From: Hyphomicrobiales bacterium
GTDB taxonomy: Bacteria; Pseudomonadota; Alphaproteobacteria; Rhizobiales; Rhizobiaceae
Direction: 5' to 3'
Length of the DNA stretch: 64,000 nucleotides
Assembly (NCBI GenBank): GCA_900465675.1
Contig: UBJR01000005.1
Location: 372,001-436,000, forward strand
In this document: positions 11,633-20,616 of the stretch, piece by piece
Layout: every line of letters begins with the position of its first letter
Numbering within the stretch: the first letter of the stretch is position 1
The notes under the pieces: model-generated
Seen by the model: the letters and a program-made list of their open reading frames with translations, nothing else
Told to the model about the DNA's origin: nothing
The model's database searches: none
Translations under genes and position numbers: made by a program

Positions 11633-12556
11633 CTAGTGGCCATCCGGCGGCACGGCTTCGGCAGGCACGGTGCCCTTGATATTCTTGCGGTGGAAGATGA
11701 ACAGCCCGGCGAAGACGATGATGGCGGCGCCGACAATAATCTGCGTATCCGGCACATCGTTGAAAAAGACGTAGCCGAGCACGATCGCCCAGAGTAGCAG
11801 CGTGTATTGCAGCGGCGCCAGCAGCGAGGCGGGCGCCAGCTTCAACGCGCGGGTGATCAGCAGATGCGCGCAGGTGGCGACAACGCCGAGAAGCAGCATG
11901 CCGCCGAGATCGATAAGCGTCACGTTTCGCCAGTCACCGGTTAGCACGACCAGCACGATGCCGGTTGCAAGGGCGGCGATCGTCTGCCACGTCACCAGGG
12001 TCGTATCGCTGGTGGAGCGCAGATAGCGGTTCATAACAAGGGTCAGCGCGAAGGCGAAGCTGCCGACGAGGCCGAAGATTGATGGCAGTGAGAGCATCGC
12101 CGTCGATGGCCGTAGCGCGATTACGACACCAACGAAACCGATGAAAACGGCAAGCCAGCGCCGCCAGCCGATCTTCTCGCCGAGGAAGAAATGCGAAAGT
12201 GCGGCAACATAGATCGGCCCGGCCATATAGAAGGTCATGACGTCGGCCAGCGGCAGATAGGCAACGGCCGCATAGAACAGCCCGACGTCAAATGTGGCCA
12301 TGCAGACGCGCATCAGCTGCAGGCGTTTCTGCTCCACATTGAAAAGCGCCCGCGGACCCTGGCGGACGATCATCGGGCCGAGCACGAAGAAAGCGCCGAG
12401 CGAGCGGATGACCAAGACCTGCCCGACGGCAAAGCTCGCCACCAGCCATTTGCCCATCGCGTCATTGAGCGCGAAAAGCAGATCGCCGATCAGCATGAAG
12501 ACGATGCCGGTCATGACGATATTGCCGGCGGCCGCCGTGGCTGAATTCGGTTTCAT
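11633..12556 (-). CDS. EamA/DMT-family transporter
   Basis: The 307-residue membrane protein has two EamA repeats of five helices each, with the repeats starting near LIGDLLFALNDAMGKWLVA and SIFGLVGSFAFALTLVMNRY. DMT transporters export amino acids, nucleosides or other metabolites, and in a few cases import. It is convergent with the EmrB gene (three bases between stops). The C-terminal tail is short and polar. No substrate can be assigned. Confidence 0.88.
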   Translation of the reverse strand: MKPNSATAAAGNIVMTGIVFMLIGDLLFALNDAMGKWLVASFAVGQVLVIRSLGAFFVLGPMIVRQGPRALFNVEQKRLQLMRVCMATFDVGLFYAAVAYLPLADVMTFYMAGPIYVAALSHFFLGEKIGWRRWLAVFIGFVGVVIALRPSTAMLSLPSIFGLVGSFAFALTLVMNRYLRSTSDTTLVTWQTIAALATGIVLVVLTGDWRNVTLIDLGGMLLLGVVATCAHLLITRALKLAPASLLAPLQYTLLLWAIVLGYVFFNDVPDTQIIVGAAIIVFAGLFIFHRKNIKGTVPAEAVPPDGH

Positions 12557-12573
12557 TATCGGGTATTTCCTCG

Positions 12574-12602
12574 CGCCTGCGGCATGATCGATGCCGCAGG
12601 CG
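12574..12602. terminator. Strong hairpin between hypothetical gene and EamA gene
   Basis: A 12-base stem (CGCCTGCGGCAT / ATGCCGCAGGCG) closes a 5-base loop. It lies after the stop of the small hypothetical gene and 18 bases before the EamA start on the minus strand. No U-run follows, so it may stabilise RNA or hinder transcription rather than terminate alone. Confidence 0.45.
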
Positions 12603-12672
12603 GCTTCGGCCTTAACGGCCGCGATGTCAAGCGTTCGGTGGCGCTAATTTATGCAGGCGAGCGCAGACAGGA

Positions 12673-13059
12673 CTAATGAATGATGCGAACCGGCACATCC
12701 TGCGCGGGTGATAGCGCAGCGCCATCCCTGGAGGCGCCATGCAGATCCGCGGCAGCGGCCGCCAGACCAAGGAGTGCTGCGCGCAGCTGGGCGTTTGTGC
12801 TCTTGCCGGCACCAAGATCGACCACAGCATCCCACAACTCATCCGCGATCACGCGGAGATTGTCTTTGTCATCATCAAGCAATTCGCAGATGGTCTCAAC
12901 CCGGGAGACGGTATCCTTCACCAGATCTCTCTTTCCCACATCTGAAAGATCCGTCACTTTATTAGCAACCGAGACGAGCTTTATGACAAGTCCAGGAATT
13001 GTTTCTTCGCGATACATCGATTGTCCCATCCGCCGATCAGAATAGAATTGATTATTCAT
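12673..13059 (-). CDS. Hypothetical 128-residue helical protein
   Basis: I do not recognise this protein. It is acidic and likely mostly helical (GLVIKLVSVANKVTDLSDV, VETICELLDDDKDNLRVIADEL) with an alanine-rich stretch near residue 95 and no signal peptide or membrane segment. It looks like a real soluble protein because the heptad-like pattern and amino acid balance are normal. The upstream GGGGGCGG is a poor ribosome site, so the first methionine is uncertain; inner methionines at residues 11 and 15 are alternatives. It is divergent from the M20 gene, with 132 bases between starts. Confidence 0.6.
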   Translation of the reverse strand: MNNQFYSDRRMGQSMYREETIPGLVIKLVSVANKVTDLSDVGKRDLVKDTVSRVETICELLDDDKDNLRVIADELWDAVVDLGAGKSTNAQLRAALLGLAAAAADLHGASRDGAALSPAQDVPVRIIH

Positions 13060-13191
13060 AACGATTCTGCCGCCCCCAATTGGGTGAGATGGCGAAAAAG
13101 TCCAGCTTTAATTGACTGCGTTCTGGAAAACGGCCTGATGCCGGGCTATGCCCTTGCTGACAGTCAAGCGAATGCGTTTCCTGGAGGCTCC

Positions 13192-14367
13192 ATGACATCC
13201 GATCCGTCCCTCGCCGCCCTTGCCGAAGAGGCAAAGGGCTGGCGCCGTACCATTCATCAGCATCCGGAACTGCTTTTCGATCTGCCCGTGACATCAGCGC
13301 TCGTCATCGGCAAGCTGACATCCTTCGGCTGCGACGAGGTGGTCAGCGGCCTGGCGAAATCCGGCGTTGTCGCGGTCATCAACGGCAAGCTCGGCGCCGG
13401 CAAGACGATTGCGTTGCGCTGCGACATGGATGCGCTGCCGATGTCGGAACAGACCAACCTGCCGCATGCCTCCAAGGTCGAGAACATGATGCATGCCTGC
13501 GGCCACGACGGCCACACCGCCATGCTGCTCGCCACTGCCAAACATCTCGCCGCCAACCGCAACTTCGCCGGCAAGGCCGTGCTCATCTTCCAGCCGGCAG
13601 AAGAGGGCGGCGGCGGCGGCCGGGTAATGATCGAGGAAGGCGCGCTCGAACGCTTCGGCATCGAGGAAGTCTATGGCATGCATAACGAGCCCGGCCTTGC
13701 TGTCGGCTCCTTTGCCATCCGCAGCGGCCCGATCATGGCAGGCGGCGACCGTTTCATCATCACCATCAACGGCAAAGGTGGCCACGCAGCCTCGCCACAT
13801 CTCAGCCACGACCCGGTCATCGTCATGGCGCATATGATCACCGCGCTGCAGTCGATCACGTCGCGCTTCATCGATCCCTTCGATCCGGTGGTTCTTTCGA
13901 TCACCTATGTCAACGGCGGCAATGACCGGGCGCTCAACGTCATCCCGGCGGCCGTCCAGATCGGCGGCACCATCCGCACGATGCAGCCGGAGACGCGCAA
14001 GGCCGTCGAAGCGCGCTTCCGCGAGGTGGTGACGATGACCGCCAAGGTGTTTTCCGCCGAGGCCCAGATCGACTGGCGCCCCGGCTACCCGGTCACCGTC
14101 AACGATGTGGCAAAGACCAGGGTCGCGGTCGCCGCAGCCGAACGCGTGGCCGGCAAGGGGCGCGTGAACGACGACTACCCGCAGACCATGGGCTCGGAAG
14201 ATTTCTCCTACATGCTGGAGAAGCGCCCCGGCGCCTTCATCTGGCTCGGCAACGGCGATAGTGCGGACCTGCACAACCCCGCCTATGATTTCAACGACGA
14301 GGCGATCATCCACGGGGTCAACTATTGGCTGGCGCTGGTCGATCAGCAACTCGGGGCCAAGGGCTGA
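13192..14367 (+). CDS. M20-family amidohydrolase (hippurate hydrolase/IAA-amino acid hydrolase type)
   Basis: This 391-residue zinc enzyme hydrolyses N-acyl amino acids. Metal ligands are visible in MHACGHDGHTAM (Cys/His/Asp), EEGGGGGRVM and YGMHNEPG, and the late GSEDFSYM is also typical. The ATG at 13192 is chosen because CTGGAGG lies just upstream and the protein then begins like its relatives; an in-frame reading from 13021 would add 57 unlikely residues. The gene is followed 12 bases later by an Ldh-family reductase, so a free amino or imino acid released here may be used there. Confidence 0.9.
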   Translation: MTSDPSLAALAEEAKGWRRTIHQHPELLFDLPVTSALVIGKLTSFGCDEVVSGLAKSGVVAVINGKLGAGKTIALRCDMDALPMSEQTNLPHASKVENMMHACGHDGHTAMLLATAKHLAANRNFAGKAVLIFQPAEEGGGGGRVMIEEGALERFGIEEVYGMHNEPGLAVGSFAIRSGPIMAGGDRFIITINGKGGHAASPHLSHDPVIVMAHMITALQSITSRFIDPFDPVVLSITYVNGGNDRALNVIPAAVQIGGTIRTMQPETRKAVEARFREVVTMTAKVFSAEAQIDWRPGYPVTVNDVAKTRVAVAAAERVAGKGRVNDDYPQTMGSEDFSYMLEKRPGAFIWLGNGDSADLHNPAYDFNDEAIIHGVNYWLALVDQQLGAKG

Positions 14368-14379
14368 GGAGCCGCATTG

Positions 14380-15420
14380 ATGACTGACACTTCGATTTTC
14401 ACGGCCGGCGAACTGCAGGCACGCGTCGTCGCCATTTTCAGGAAGGCCGGCATGAACGGCGTCCAGGCCGAGGCGGTCACCCGCGTCATCACCGCCGGCG
14501 AACGTGATGCCTGCAAGTCGCACGGAATCTACCGTATCGAGGGCGTGCTGCGCACCATCAAGGCCGGCAAGGTGACACCCGATGCCGTGCCTGAGGTACT
14601 CGCCCAGCGTGATGGCTCGGCAATCGTCAAGGTGGACGCCAAGGGCGGCTTTGCCAATCCGGCCTTCGAGCTTGGTCTGCCGCTGCTGGCAGAACGTGCC
14701 CGCGCCTCCGGCCTCGCGGCGCTCGTTATCAACGACTGCACGCATTTCTCGGCTCTCTGGCCGGAGGTCGAGGCTGTCGCAGCCGAAGGCCTCGCAGCAA
14801 TCGTCATGTGCCCAAGCTACGCAACGGTGGCGCCGGCTGGCGGCAACAAGCCGCTGCTCGGCACCAATCCGCTCGCCTTCGGCTGGCCGCGCCCGGACAA
14901 GACGCCCTACGTCTATGATTTCGCCACCTCGGTCGCCGCCCGTGGCGAGATCGAGCTTCACCGCCGCGCCGGCAAGAAACTGCCGGAGGGATGGGCGATC
15001 GACGCCGATGGCGAACCGACGATCGAGCCTGAAGCCGCACTCGCCGGCGCCATGCTGCCCTTCGGCGGCCATAAGGGTTCGGCGATCAGCACAATGGTCG
15101 AACTGCTGGCCGGTATCATGATCGGCGACCTCACCAGCCCCGAAGTGCTCGACTATCTTGGCACCACGACCCTGGCGCCGCGCCACGGCGAACTGGTGCT
15201 TGCCTTCTCGCCACAGGCCTTTGCATCAGGTCGCGCCGGAGACCCGTTCGCCCGCGCCGAAGTTCTCTTCGAGGCCATCGCTGGCCAGGGCGCTCGCCTT
15301 CCCTCGCAACGCCGCTATACGGCGCGGGTTAAGTCGCTTGCTGAGGGGATTGTGTTGACGAAGGCGGAGATAGAGCAGCTCGACCGGCAGCTTGCGCTTG
15401 GGTTGGATTCGGTTGGTTAA
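14380..15420 (+). CDS. Ldh/MDH2-family NAD(P)-dependent oxidoreductase (possible imino-acid reductase)
   Basis: The 346-residue protein belongs to the malate/L-sulfolactate dehydrogenase family, with the conserved SHGIYRIEG, INDCTHFSALWPEVE and LLGTNPLAFGWPR blocks and the late PFGGHKGSAIS. Members reduce 2-oxo acids, ureidoglycolate, or cyclic imines such as delta1-piperideine-2-carboxylate and delta1-pyrroline-2-carboxylate. An in-frame TTG lies one codon before the ATG. Co-transcription with the M20 hydrolase and nearness to a HypD-like gene favour an imino-acid role, by inference. Confidence 0.85.
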   Translation: MTDTSIFTAGELQARVVAIFRKAGMNGVQAEAVTRVITAGERDACKSHGIYRIEGVLRTIKAGKVTPDAVPEVLAQRDGSAIVKVDAKGGFANPAFELGLPLLAERARASGLAALVINDCTHFSALWPEVEAVAAEGLAAIVMCPSYATVAPAGGNKPLLGTNPLAFGWPRPDKTPYVYDFATSVAARGEIELHRRAGKKLPEGWAIDADGEPTIEPEAALAGAMLPFGGHKGSAISTMVELLAGIMIGDLTSPEVLDYLGTTTLAPRHGELVLAFSPQAFASGRAGDPFARAEVLFEAIAGQGARLPSQRRYTARVKSLAEGIVLTKAEIEQLDRQLALGLDSVG

Positions 15421-15486
15421 GTAGGCGACGCCTGCACTTCAGCGCCAACGCCGACTTGGCATATTGAAGCGGGCAGCGCTCCGCAA

Positions 15487-15613
15487 ACTCCCCTCATCCC
15501 TGTGCTTGTCACAGGGATCCAGCCCGCCCAAGCCCTTGGGCCGAAAAGACTCTTCCCACCGCGCAGACGCGCGGTGACTGGATTCCTGTGACGAGCAGAG
15601 GAATGAGGGAGAC
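15487..15613. repeat. RIME-like palindromic intergenic repeat
   Basis: The left arm (15487-15523, containing CATCCCTGTGCTTGTCACAG) and right arm (15578-15613) are near-perfect inverted copies of each other. Two perfect smaller hairpins lie between them: CCCAAG/CTTGGG at 15527-15540 and ACCGCGC/GCGCGGT at 15558-15575. Nested hairpins of this kind in intergenic DNA are typical of the RIME elements known from Rhizobium and relatives. It separates the convergent Ldh and HypD-like genes, where it could also act as a two-way terminator. Confidence 0.75.
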
Positions 15614-15687
15614 GTAAAGACAACCGCTCAAAACAAAAGCGGCCGGAGTTGCCTCCAGCCGCCTCAAAACTCAGACCTAGAAAAGTC

Positions 15688-16650
15688 TCAAGCCTTATAC
15701 TTTGCAACCGCGCCCGGAAGCTTGCTCCACTCGCCGTACCAGCTGTTGAACAGCTTGAACTGGCTCTCGACATAGCCGCGCTGGCTGTCGTTGAGGGTGT
15801 CGCTCTCGTTGAAATGCAGCGTGTATTCCTCGTCGCCCTTCAGCACCATCATGTGCTTGAAGAACAAGACGAGATCCGGACCTTCATCGAAGGAGGAGAG
15901 GACGGCGAGAGCCTGTTCCAGCTCCAGAGCCCGCTGACGCGCATCGACGTCGCCCTTCGCCGCGGCCTGCGACAGGTTGCAGAGCGTGATGACTTCCTTT
16001 GGCAGGACGTTGCCGATGCCGGTGATGGCGCCGGTGGCGCCGCAATTGACGAAGCCGTGGAAGACGGCAGTGTCGACACCGATCATCAGCGAAACGCCGT
16101 CGTCACGGCTGGTGATGTTCTCGGCCGCGTAGCGCATGTCTGCCGGGCCGCCGAATTCCTTGAAGCCGACGAGGTTGGAATGTTCGGCGCGCAGCGCGAA
16201 GAACAGGTCGGCGCGGGTGGCGAAGCCATAATAGGGGCTGTTGTAGATGACAGCCGGAAGATCCGGGGCTGCCGACAGGATCGCCTTGAAGTGCGCCTTC
16301 TGGGCGGCGATGACCGAGCCGCGCGAGAGCACGCGCGGGATGACCATCAGGCCGTGGGCGCCGACCTTCTGGGCGTGCGCCGCATGGGCAACGGCCGAGG
16401 CGGTGTTCACCGCACCCGTGCCGACGATGACGGGAATGCCGGCCTTGACCAAGCGCTCGACGCCTTCCATGCGCTGCGCGTCGCTGAGCAGCGGCCAGTC
16501 ACCCATAGAGCCGCAATAGACGACGGCCGACATGCCGTCGGCGATCAGCTGCTTGCCCTTGCGCACCAGCGCGTCGAAGTCCGGGGTCCGGTCCTTCTTG
16601 CAGGGGGTCATGAGCGCCGGGATGACGCCGGAAAAGATCTTGGCCTTCAT
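15688..16650 (-). CDS. DapA-family lyase, probable HypD (pyrroline-4-hydroxy-2-carboxylate deaminase)
   Basis: This 320-residue (beta/alpha)8 enzyme keeps the Schiff-base lysine K164 (GFKEFGG) and the catalytic tyrosine Y136 (VIYNSPYYG). The GTTGE motif of true dihydrodipicolinate synthase is replaced by GSMGDW (47-52), so it is a catabolic member. I recall close similarity to HypD of Sinorhizobium, which deaminates delta1-pyrroline-4-hydroxy-2-carboxylate in hydroxyproline breakdown; this is from memory. The gene follows the GntR regulator on the same strand, with two palindromes between. A general 2-keto-3-deoxy-acid aldolase is the main alternative. Confidence 0.75.
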   Translation of the reverse strand: MKAKIFSGVIPALMTPCKKDRTPDFDALVRKGKQLIADGMSAVVYCGSMGDWPLLSDAQRMEGVERLVKAGIPVIVGTGAVNTASAVAHAAHAQKVGAHGLMVIPRVLSRGSVIAAQKAHFKAILSAAPDLPAVIYNSPYYGFATRADLFFALRAEHSNLVGFKEFGGPADMRYAAENITSRDDGVSLMIGVDTAVFHGFVNCGATGAITGIGNVLPKEVITLCNLSQAAAKGDVDARQRALELEQALAVLSSFDEGPDLVLFFKHMMVLKGDEEYTLHFNESDTLNDSQRGYVESQFKLFNSWYGEWSKLPGAVAKYKA

Positions 16651-16720
16651 GTCAAACTCCTTCAGCGGATAGCGAATGATCGGGGCAGCACGGGCGCGGA
16701 CGTATCAGCGCCTCAAGCTC

Positions 16721-16760
16721 TGATATATCATCTAGCACTTTGTATTTTATTTGTCGACAA
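16721..16760 (-). promoter_or_regulatory. Putative GntR operators upstream of the HypD-like gene
   Basis: Two perfect 10-base palindromes, TGATATATCA (16721-16730) and TTGTCGACAA (16751-16760), lie in the 125-base gap between the GntR gene and the HypD-like gene. TTGT-N2-ACAA is close to the half-sites used by FCD-GntR proteins. Confidence 0.5.
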
Positions 16761-16775
16761 GAAATCGCCGACGTC

Positions 16776-17480
16776 TCACAAATCGATATCGTGCCGCTGG
16801 TTTCGCGAAAACAACGCCTGGATCTGCGCCACGATCTGCTCGGCATGCGCCTTGGCCAGCCTGTCGGCGGCATCGATATCCCGCGCCTCGATCGCAGCAA
16901 TCATATCCTCGTGCTCGTCGACGAACTGCTGCGGCAGACGGTCGCCGTAGGATTGATAATAGAGCCTGAGGATACGTCGGCCCTCGTCGAGCAGCCGGTT
17001 GAACAGGCTGATATAATAGGGGTTGCGTCCAGCCTCGGCGATTGCCGCATGCAACGCCGCATTGGTGGCGATCATCGCCAGCGCATCGCCAGCCTCGGCG
17101 GCGGCGGTAAAGCGGGCCTGCGCGGCGCGGATCGCCACAAGGTCCTCGGGGCGTTGATATTGAGCCGCGAGCCGCGTCGTCACCCGGTACATCAAGACAA
17201 GCGCATCGAAGAAGGTGTGTAGATTGAGGAAGTCGATATTCGCCACCATCGTCGAGCGGTTCGGCAGCGTATCGATCAACCCCTCTCCCGAGAGCCGGAC
17301 AAGCGCCTCGCGAATCGGCGTGCGCGACATCTTGAAACGCTCGGCCAACTGCACTTCATCGATGGGACTACCCGGCGGCAGGACCAGATCGAGGATCTCG
17401 TCGCGCAGCAGTTCGTAGACCATCTTCACGCCTGAGCCGCGCTTGCGCTCGGGAACGGAGGCCGGGTCTGTTTCGGTCAT
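16776..17480 (-). CDS. GntR-family regulator with FCD domain
   Basis: The 234-residue protein has a winged helix (residues about 15-80; VQLAERFKMSRTPIREALVRL) and an FCD domain with the metal and ligand histidines in NAALHAAIAEAG and DEHEDMIAAI. It shares its strand with the HypD-like gene and diverges from the second DapA-family gene. It is most likely the repressor of the HypD-like gene (HypR-like role, inferred). Confidence 0.86.
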   Translation of the reverse strand: MTETDPASVPERKRGSGVKMVYELLRDEILDLVLPPGSPIDEVQLAERFKMSRTPIREALVRLSGEGLIDTLPNRSTMVANIDFLNLHTFFDALVLMYRVTTRLAAQYQRPEDLVAIRAAQARFTAAAEAGDALAMIATNAALHAAIAEAGRNPYYISLFNRLLDEGRRILRLYYQSYGDRLPQQFVDEHEDMIAAIEARDIDAADRLAKAHAEQIVAQIQALFSRNQRHDIDL

Positions 17481-17593
17481 CGCGGAAATCCTTGTCTCTC
17501 ACCTATCGAGTAAGGGGGCACGCGCACCGGATCAATCTTTTTTCCGCAGGCGCCCTATCGGCCCGTCAAAAGCCGCTTCACGCCCGACACTCA

Positions 17594-17634
17594 TTTACAA
17601 CAAACAGGTTTACAGTAAATTACTAACATGTTAG
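17594..17634 (+). promoter_or_regulatory. Promoter and operator of the DapA-family/GntR gene pair
   Basis: TTTACA (17594-17599) and TAAATT (17616-17621) are 16 bases apart. The perfect 12-base palindrome CTAACATGTTAG (17623-17634) follows directly, where a bound repressor would block polymerase. A second odd palindrome TTTAC-A-GTAAA (17609-17619) overlaps the spacer. Confidence 0.52.
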
Positions 17635-17663
17635 CTCTCTAATTACTGACTTCAGGAGAGAAA

Positions 17664-18548
17664 ATGGTGGCGGGATTTGGTTTGTCGGTCGCTCTGGCGA
17701 CGCCTTTCAAAAGCAGTGGCGCGATTGCGGCCGATGTCATGGTGAAGCAGGCAAGGCGGAGTCTCGCAGACGGCTGCGCCAGCGTCACGCTGTTCGGCAC
17801 GACCGGCGAAGGCGCCTCGATCGGCACCCAAGAGCGCGCACGGATCCTCGATGCCTTCATGGAAGCAGGGATCGAACCGCCGCAGATCGTTGCCGGTGTG
17901 CTTGTCGATGCCGCCGAGGATGCCGCCCATCAGATGGCGCAGGCACTCTCGAAAGGCGTGCGCAACATCCTGCTTGCCCCGCCGTCCTACTTCAAGAACG
18001 TCAGCGACGATGGGCTTTTTGCCTGGTATGCCGACGTCTTCGCGCAGGTGGGCGACAAAGCGCGCGATGTGCTGGTCTACAACATTCCCTCGGTGACGAT
18101 GGTTGCCCTCAGCATCGATCTGATCGGCCGCCTCAGGACTGCCTTCCCGGCGATCGTCACCGGCGTCAAGGATTCCTCCGGCGACTGGCCCTACACCGAA
18201 ACGCTGCTGAAGACCCATGGCGACCTGATCATCCTGATCGGCGACGAGCGCCATCTCGCCAAGGGCGTGCGGCTGGGCGGCCAGGGAGCGATTTCGGGCA
18301 TGGCGAATTTCGCGCCGCTCGAGGTCCGCGCCATGGCGGTCGATGGCAAGGACGATACGCGCGTCGAACGTTTCGTTGCAGAGCTCCTGAAGCATCCCGT
18401 GACACCCGCCGTAAAAGTCATGGTGGCAACCATGACAAACGATGAAACATGGCTTGCAGTCCGTCCGCCTTTGACGTCAATTTCCGCCGGCGGCAGACGC
18501 GAACTCGCTTCTGCCTTCGAAAGCCTGTTTCGCACCAAGGCGGCCTGA
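17664..18548 (+). CDS. DapA/NanA-family aldolase or lyase
   Basis: This 294-residue (beta/alpha)8 enzyme keeps the GTTGE motif (45-49), the catalytic tyrosine Y139 (VYNIPSV) and the Schiff-base lysine K169 (GVKDSSGDW). It lacks the arginine context for aspartate semialdehyde that DapA needs, and its setting beside a GntR regulator, a sugar importer and a kinase marks it as a catabolic aldolase or dehydratase for a keto-deoxy sugar acid. AGGAGAG precedes the ATG. The exact substrate is unknown. Confidence 0.82.
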   Translation: MVAGFGLSVALATPFKSSGAIAADVMVKQARRSLADGCASVTLFGTTGEGASIGTQERARILDAFMEAGIEPPQIVAGVLVDAAEDAAHQMAQALSKGVRNILLAPPSYFKNVSDDGLFAWYADVFAQVGDKARDVLVYNIPSVTMVALSIDLIGRLRTAFPAIVTGVKDSSGDWPYTETLLKTHGDLIILIGDERHLAKGVRLGGQGAISGMANFAPLEVRAMAVDGKDDTRVERFVAELLKHPVTPAVKVMVATMTNDETWLAVRPPLTSISAGGRRELASAFESLFRTKAA

Positions 18549-18571
18549 GCGAAATGTACGAGGAGAAGCCT

Positions 18572-19231
18572 ATGGATGGAGCCGACGAGCAGCCGACGCT
18601 ACGGGAGAAAGCCTATGAGAGCTTTACCCGGCATCTGCTGGCGCGCGACGTCCGTCCCGGGCAATTCGTCTCCCAACGCCGGCTGGTCGAACTCACAGGA
18701 CTGACGCTCGGCGCCATCAGGGAGCTCATCCCGCGTCTGGAGGCGGAGGGGCTGATCAAGACGGTGCCGCAGCGCGGCCTGCAGATTGCCCATATCGACC
18801 TCAACCTGATCCGCGAAGCGTTCCAGCTTCGCCTGTTTCTCGAGAAGGAGGCCGTCGCCCTGTTCACGCAGACGGCCTCCGACGCGACCGTTGCGGCCAT
18901 GCTCGCCGAGCATCGCGACATTGTCGCGGCGATCGAGAGCGGCAACGCAACGCATGAGCTCGAAGTCCATGCCCAGGCGGTCGACTGGGGCATGCACGAC
19001 GCCTTTATCGACGCGCTCGGCAACACGATCATTTCCAACGCCTACCGCGTCAACTCGATCAAGATGCGCTTGATCAGCCAGGAGCGCTTCCGCATCGACG
19101 GCCGCGTCGGTCCTGTCATGGGCGAGCACCTCAAGGTGCTGGAGGCCATCGAACGGCGCAATGTGGACGAGGCGGTCAATGCCCTCGCAGCACATATCAA
19201 TCACGCGCGAAGCCGTGCGCTGAGACTATAG
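18572..19231 (+). CDS. GntR-family regulator with FCD domain
   Basis: I start this 219-residue protein at the ATG at 18572 because AGGAG lies seven bases before it; an ATG at 18554 is the alternative. It has a winged helix (LREKAYESFTRHLLARD to GLIKTVPQRG) and an FCD domain (LEVHAQAVDWGMHDAFIDAL). The recognition helix is unusual for the family (LVELTGLTLGAIRELIPRL instead of a SRTPVREAL motif). It sits between the aldolase gene and the sugar importer and probably controls both, through the palindrome upstream of the aldolase gene. Confidence 0.82.
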   Translation: MDGADEQPTLREKAYESFTRHLLARDVRPGQFVSQRRLVELTGLTLGAIRELIPRLEAEGLIKTVPQRGLQIAHIDLNLIREAFQLRLFLEKEAVALFTQTASDATVAAMLAEHRDIVAAIESGNATHELEVHAQAVDWGMHDAFIDALGNTIISNAYRVNSIKMRLISQERFRIDGRVGPVMGEHLKVLEAIERRNVDEAVNALAAHINHARSRALRL

Positions 19232-19284
19232 ACGACCGCCCGCGGTGAGGAGATCGCAGGGCACAAAGGAGGAGGAGTAACAGC

Positions 19285-20616
19285 ATGGCATCTTCATTCA
19301 TCAATCCCACCCGCCGCAGCTTTCTGGCGGGATCTGCCGCAGTCGGCGCGGCCGGCATCCTGGGCGTCAAGCCGGCCTCGGCGGCGGTCGACTGGAAGCG
19401 CTTCGCGGGAACGACGCTCGAGGTCAACCTAGTCAAGAGCCCGCGCAGCGAAACGATCCTCAAATACCTCAGCGAATTCGAGACACTGACCGGCATCAAG
19501 GTCAATGCCGAGGCGACGCCCGAACAGCAGCAACGCCAGAAGACCACCATCGAACTCAGCTCCGGCAAGCCGAGCTTTGACGTCGTGCACCTCAGCTACC
19601 ATGTCCAGAAGCGCCAGTTCGAAAAGGGCGGCTGGCTGGCCGATATCAGCGGCTTCCTCAATGATCCCTCGCTTACCGACCCATCGCTGGTGGAAAGCGA
19701 TTTTGCCGAGGCCGGCATGACCTTCGCCAAGGATTCCGAGGGTAAGCTGCGCTCGCTTCCCTTCTCGGTCGACTACTGGATCGTCTACTGGAACAAGGAA
19801 CTTTTCGAGAAGAAGGGCCTATCCTACCCGGCGACCTTCGAGGAGATGGTCAGCGCTGCCGAGGCCCTGACCGACAAGAGCAGCAACACTTATGGTTTCG
19901 TCGCCCGCGGCCTGAAGAATGCCAACGTACCGGTCTGGACGACGCTGATGCTGGGCTACGGCACGACGCCGCTCGGCCCGGACGGCAAGCTGCGGACGAC
20001 CTCCGATGATGCCGTGGCTGCCGCCAAGATGTACCAGCAGCTGATGACGAACGCAGCGCCGGTCGGCGTCTCGGGCTTCAACTGGGCCGAAGCGCAGTCT
20101 GCCTTCCTGCAGGGCAAGATCGGCATGTGGCTCGATGGCGTCGGCTTCGCACCGCCGATCGAAAACCCGGAAAAGTCCCGCGTCGTCGGCAAGGTCGGCT
20201 ATGGCGTCATGCCGAAAGGCCCGAAGGCGCAGGCAGCGGCGACGACGGGAGACGGCATCGGTGTTGTTGCCGCAAGCAAGAACAAGGAAGCCGCCTACCT
20301 CTTCTGCCAGTGGGTGATCTCCAAGGAAATGGGTGCCCGCCTGCTCCAGGCTGGTGCCGGCGTTCCGTTTCGCAACTCCGTGCTCGAGGATCCGAAGGTT
20401 CGCGAAGGCGTCAAGATGCCGAGCGCCTGGGTCGATGCCGTTGCAGGCTCCGCCAAGGTTTCGCAGCTCGCCCTGCCGGTCATCATTCCGGTCACGGAGT
20501 TCCGCGACATCTATGGCGTCGGCCTCACCAACATGATCGGCGGCGCCGATCCGGCGGCCGAGCTGAAGACGGCAACCGCTCAGTTCGAACCGGTCCTGGC
20601 ACGAAGCGAGGGATAA
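19285..20616 (+). CDS. Sugar ABC transporter periplasmic binding protein (CUT1)
   Basis: The 443-residue exported protein starts with a strong twin-arginine signal (NPTRRSFLAGSAAVGAAGIL) probably cut after ASAA. The mature part is an SBP_bac_1 fold as in MalE-like proteins (YWIVYWNKELFEKKGLSYP; GKIGMWLDGVGFAPPI). GGAGGAG lies before the ATG. Its stop overlaps the start of the first permease. It should bind an oligosaccharide or modified sugar in the periplasm. Confidence 0.9.
   Translation: MASSFINPTRRSFLAGSAAVGAAGILGVKPASAAVDWKRFAGTTLEVNLVKSPRSETILKYLSEFETLTGIKVNAEATPEQQQRQKTTIELSSGKPSFDVVHLSYHVQKRQFEKGGWLADISGFLNDPSLTDPSLVESDFAEAGMTFAKDSEGKLRSLPFSVDYWIVYWNKELFEKKGLSYPATFEEMVSAAEALTDKSSNTYGFVARGLKNANVPVWTTLMLGYGTTPLGPDGKLRTTSDDAVAAAKMYQQLMTNAAPVGVSGFNWAEAQSAFLQGKIGMWLDGVGFAPPIENPEKSRVVGKVGYGVMPKGPKAQAAATTGDGIGVVAASKNKEAAYLFCQWVISKEMGARLLQAGAGVPFRNSVLEDPKVREGVKMPSAWVDAVAGSAKVSQLALPVIIPVTEFRDIYGVGLTNMIGGADPAAELKTATAQFEPVLARSEG

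Noticed and set aside
13294-15186. 630-residue open frame on the minus strand across the M20 and Ldh-family genes
   Set aside because: It is antisense to two well-supported genes, has low-complexity Arg/Asp/Ala-rich composition and no motif. GC-rich third positions explain it.
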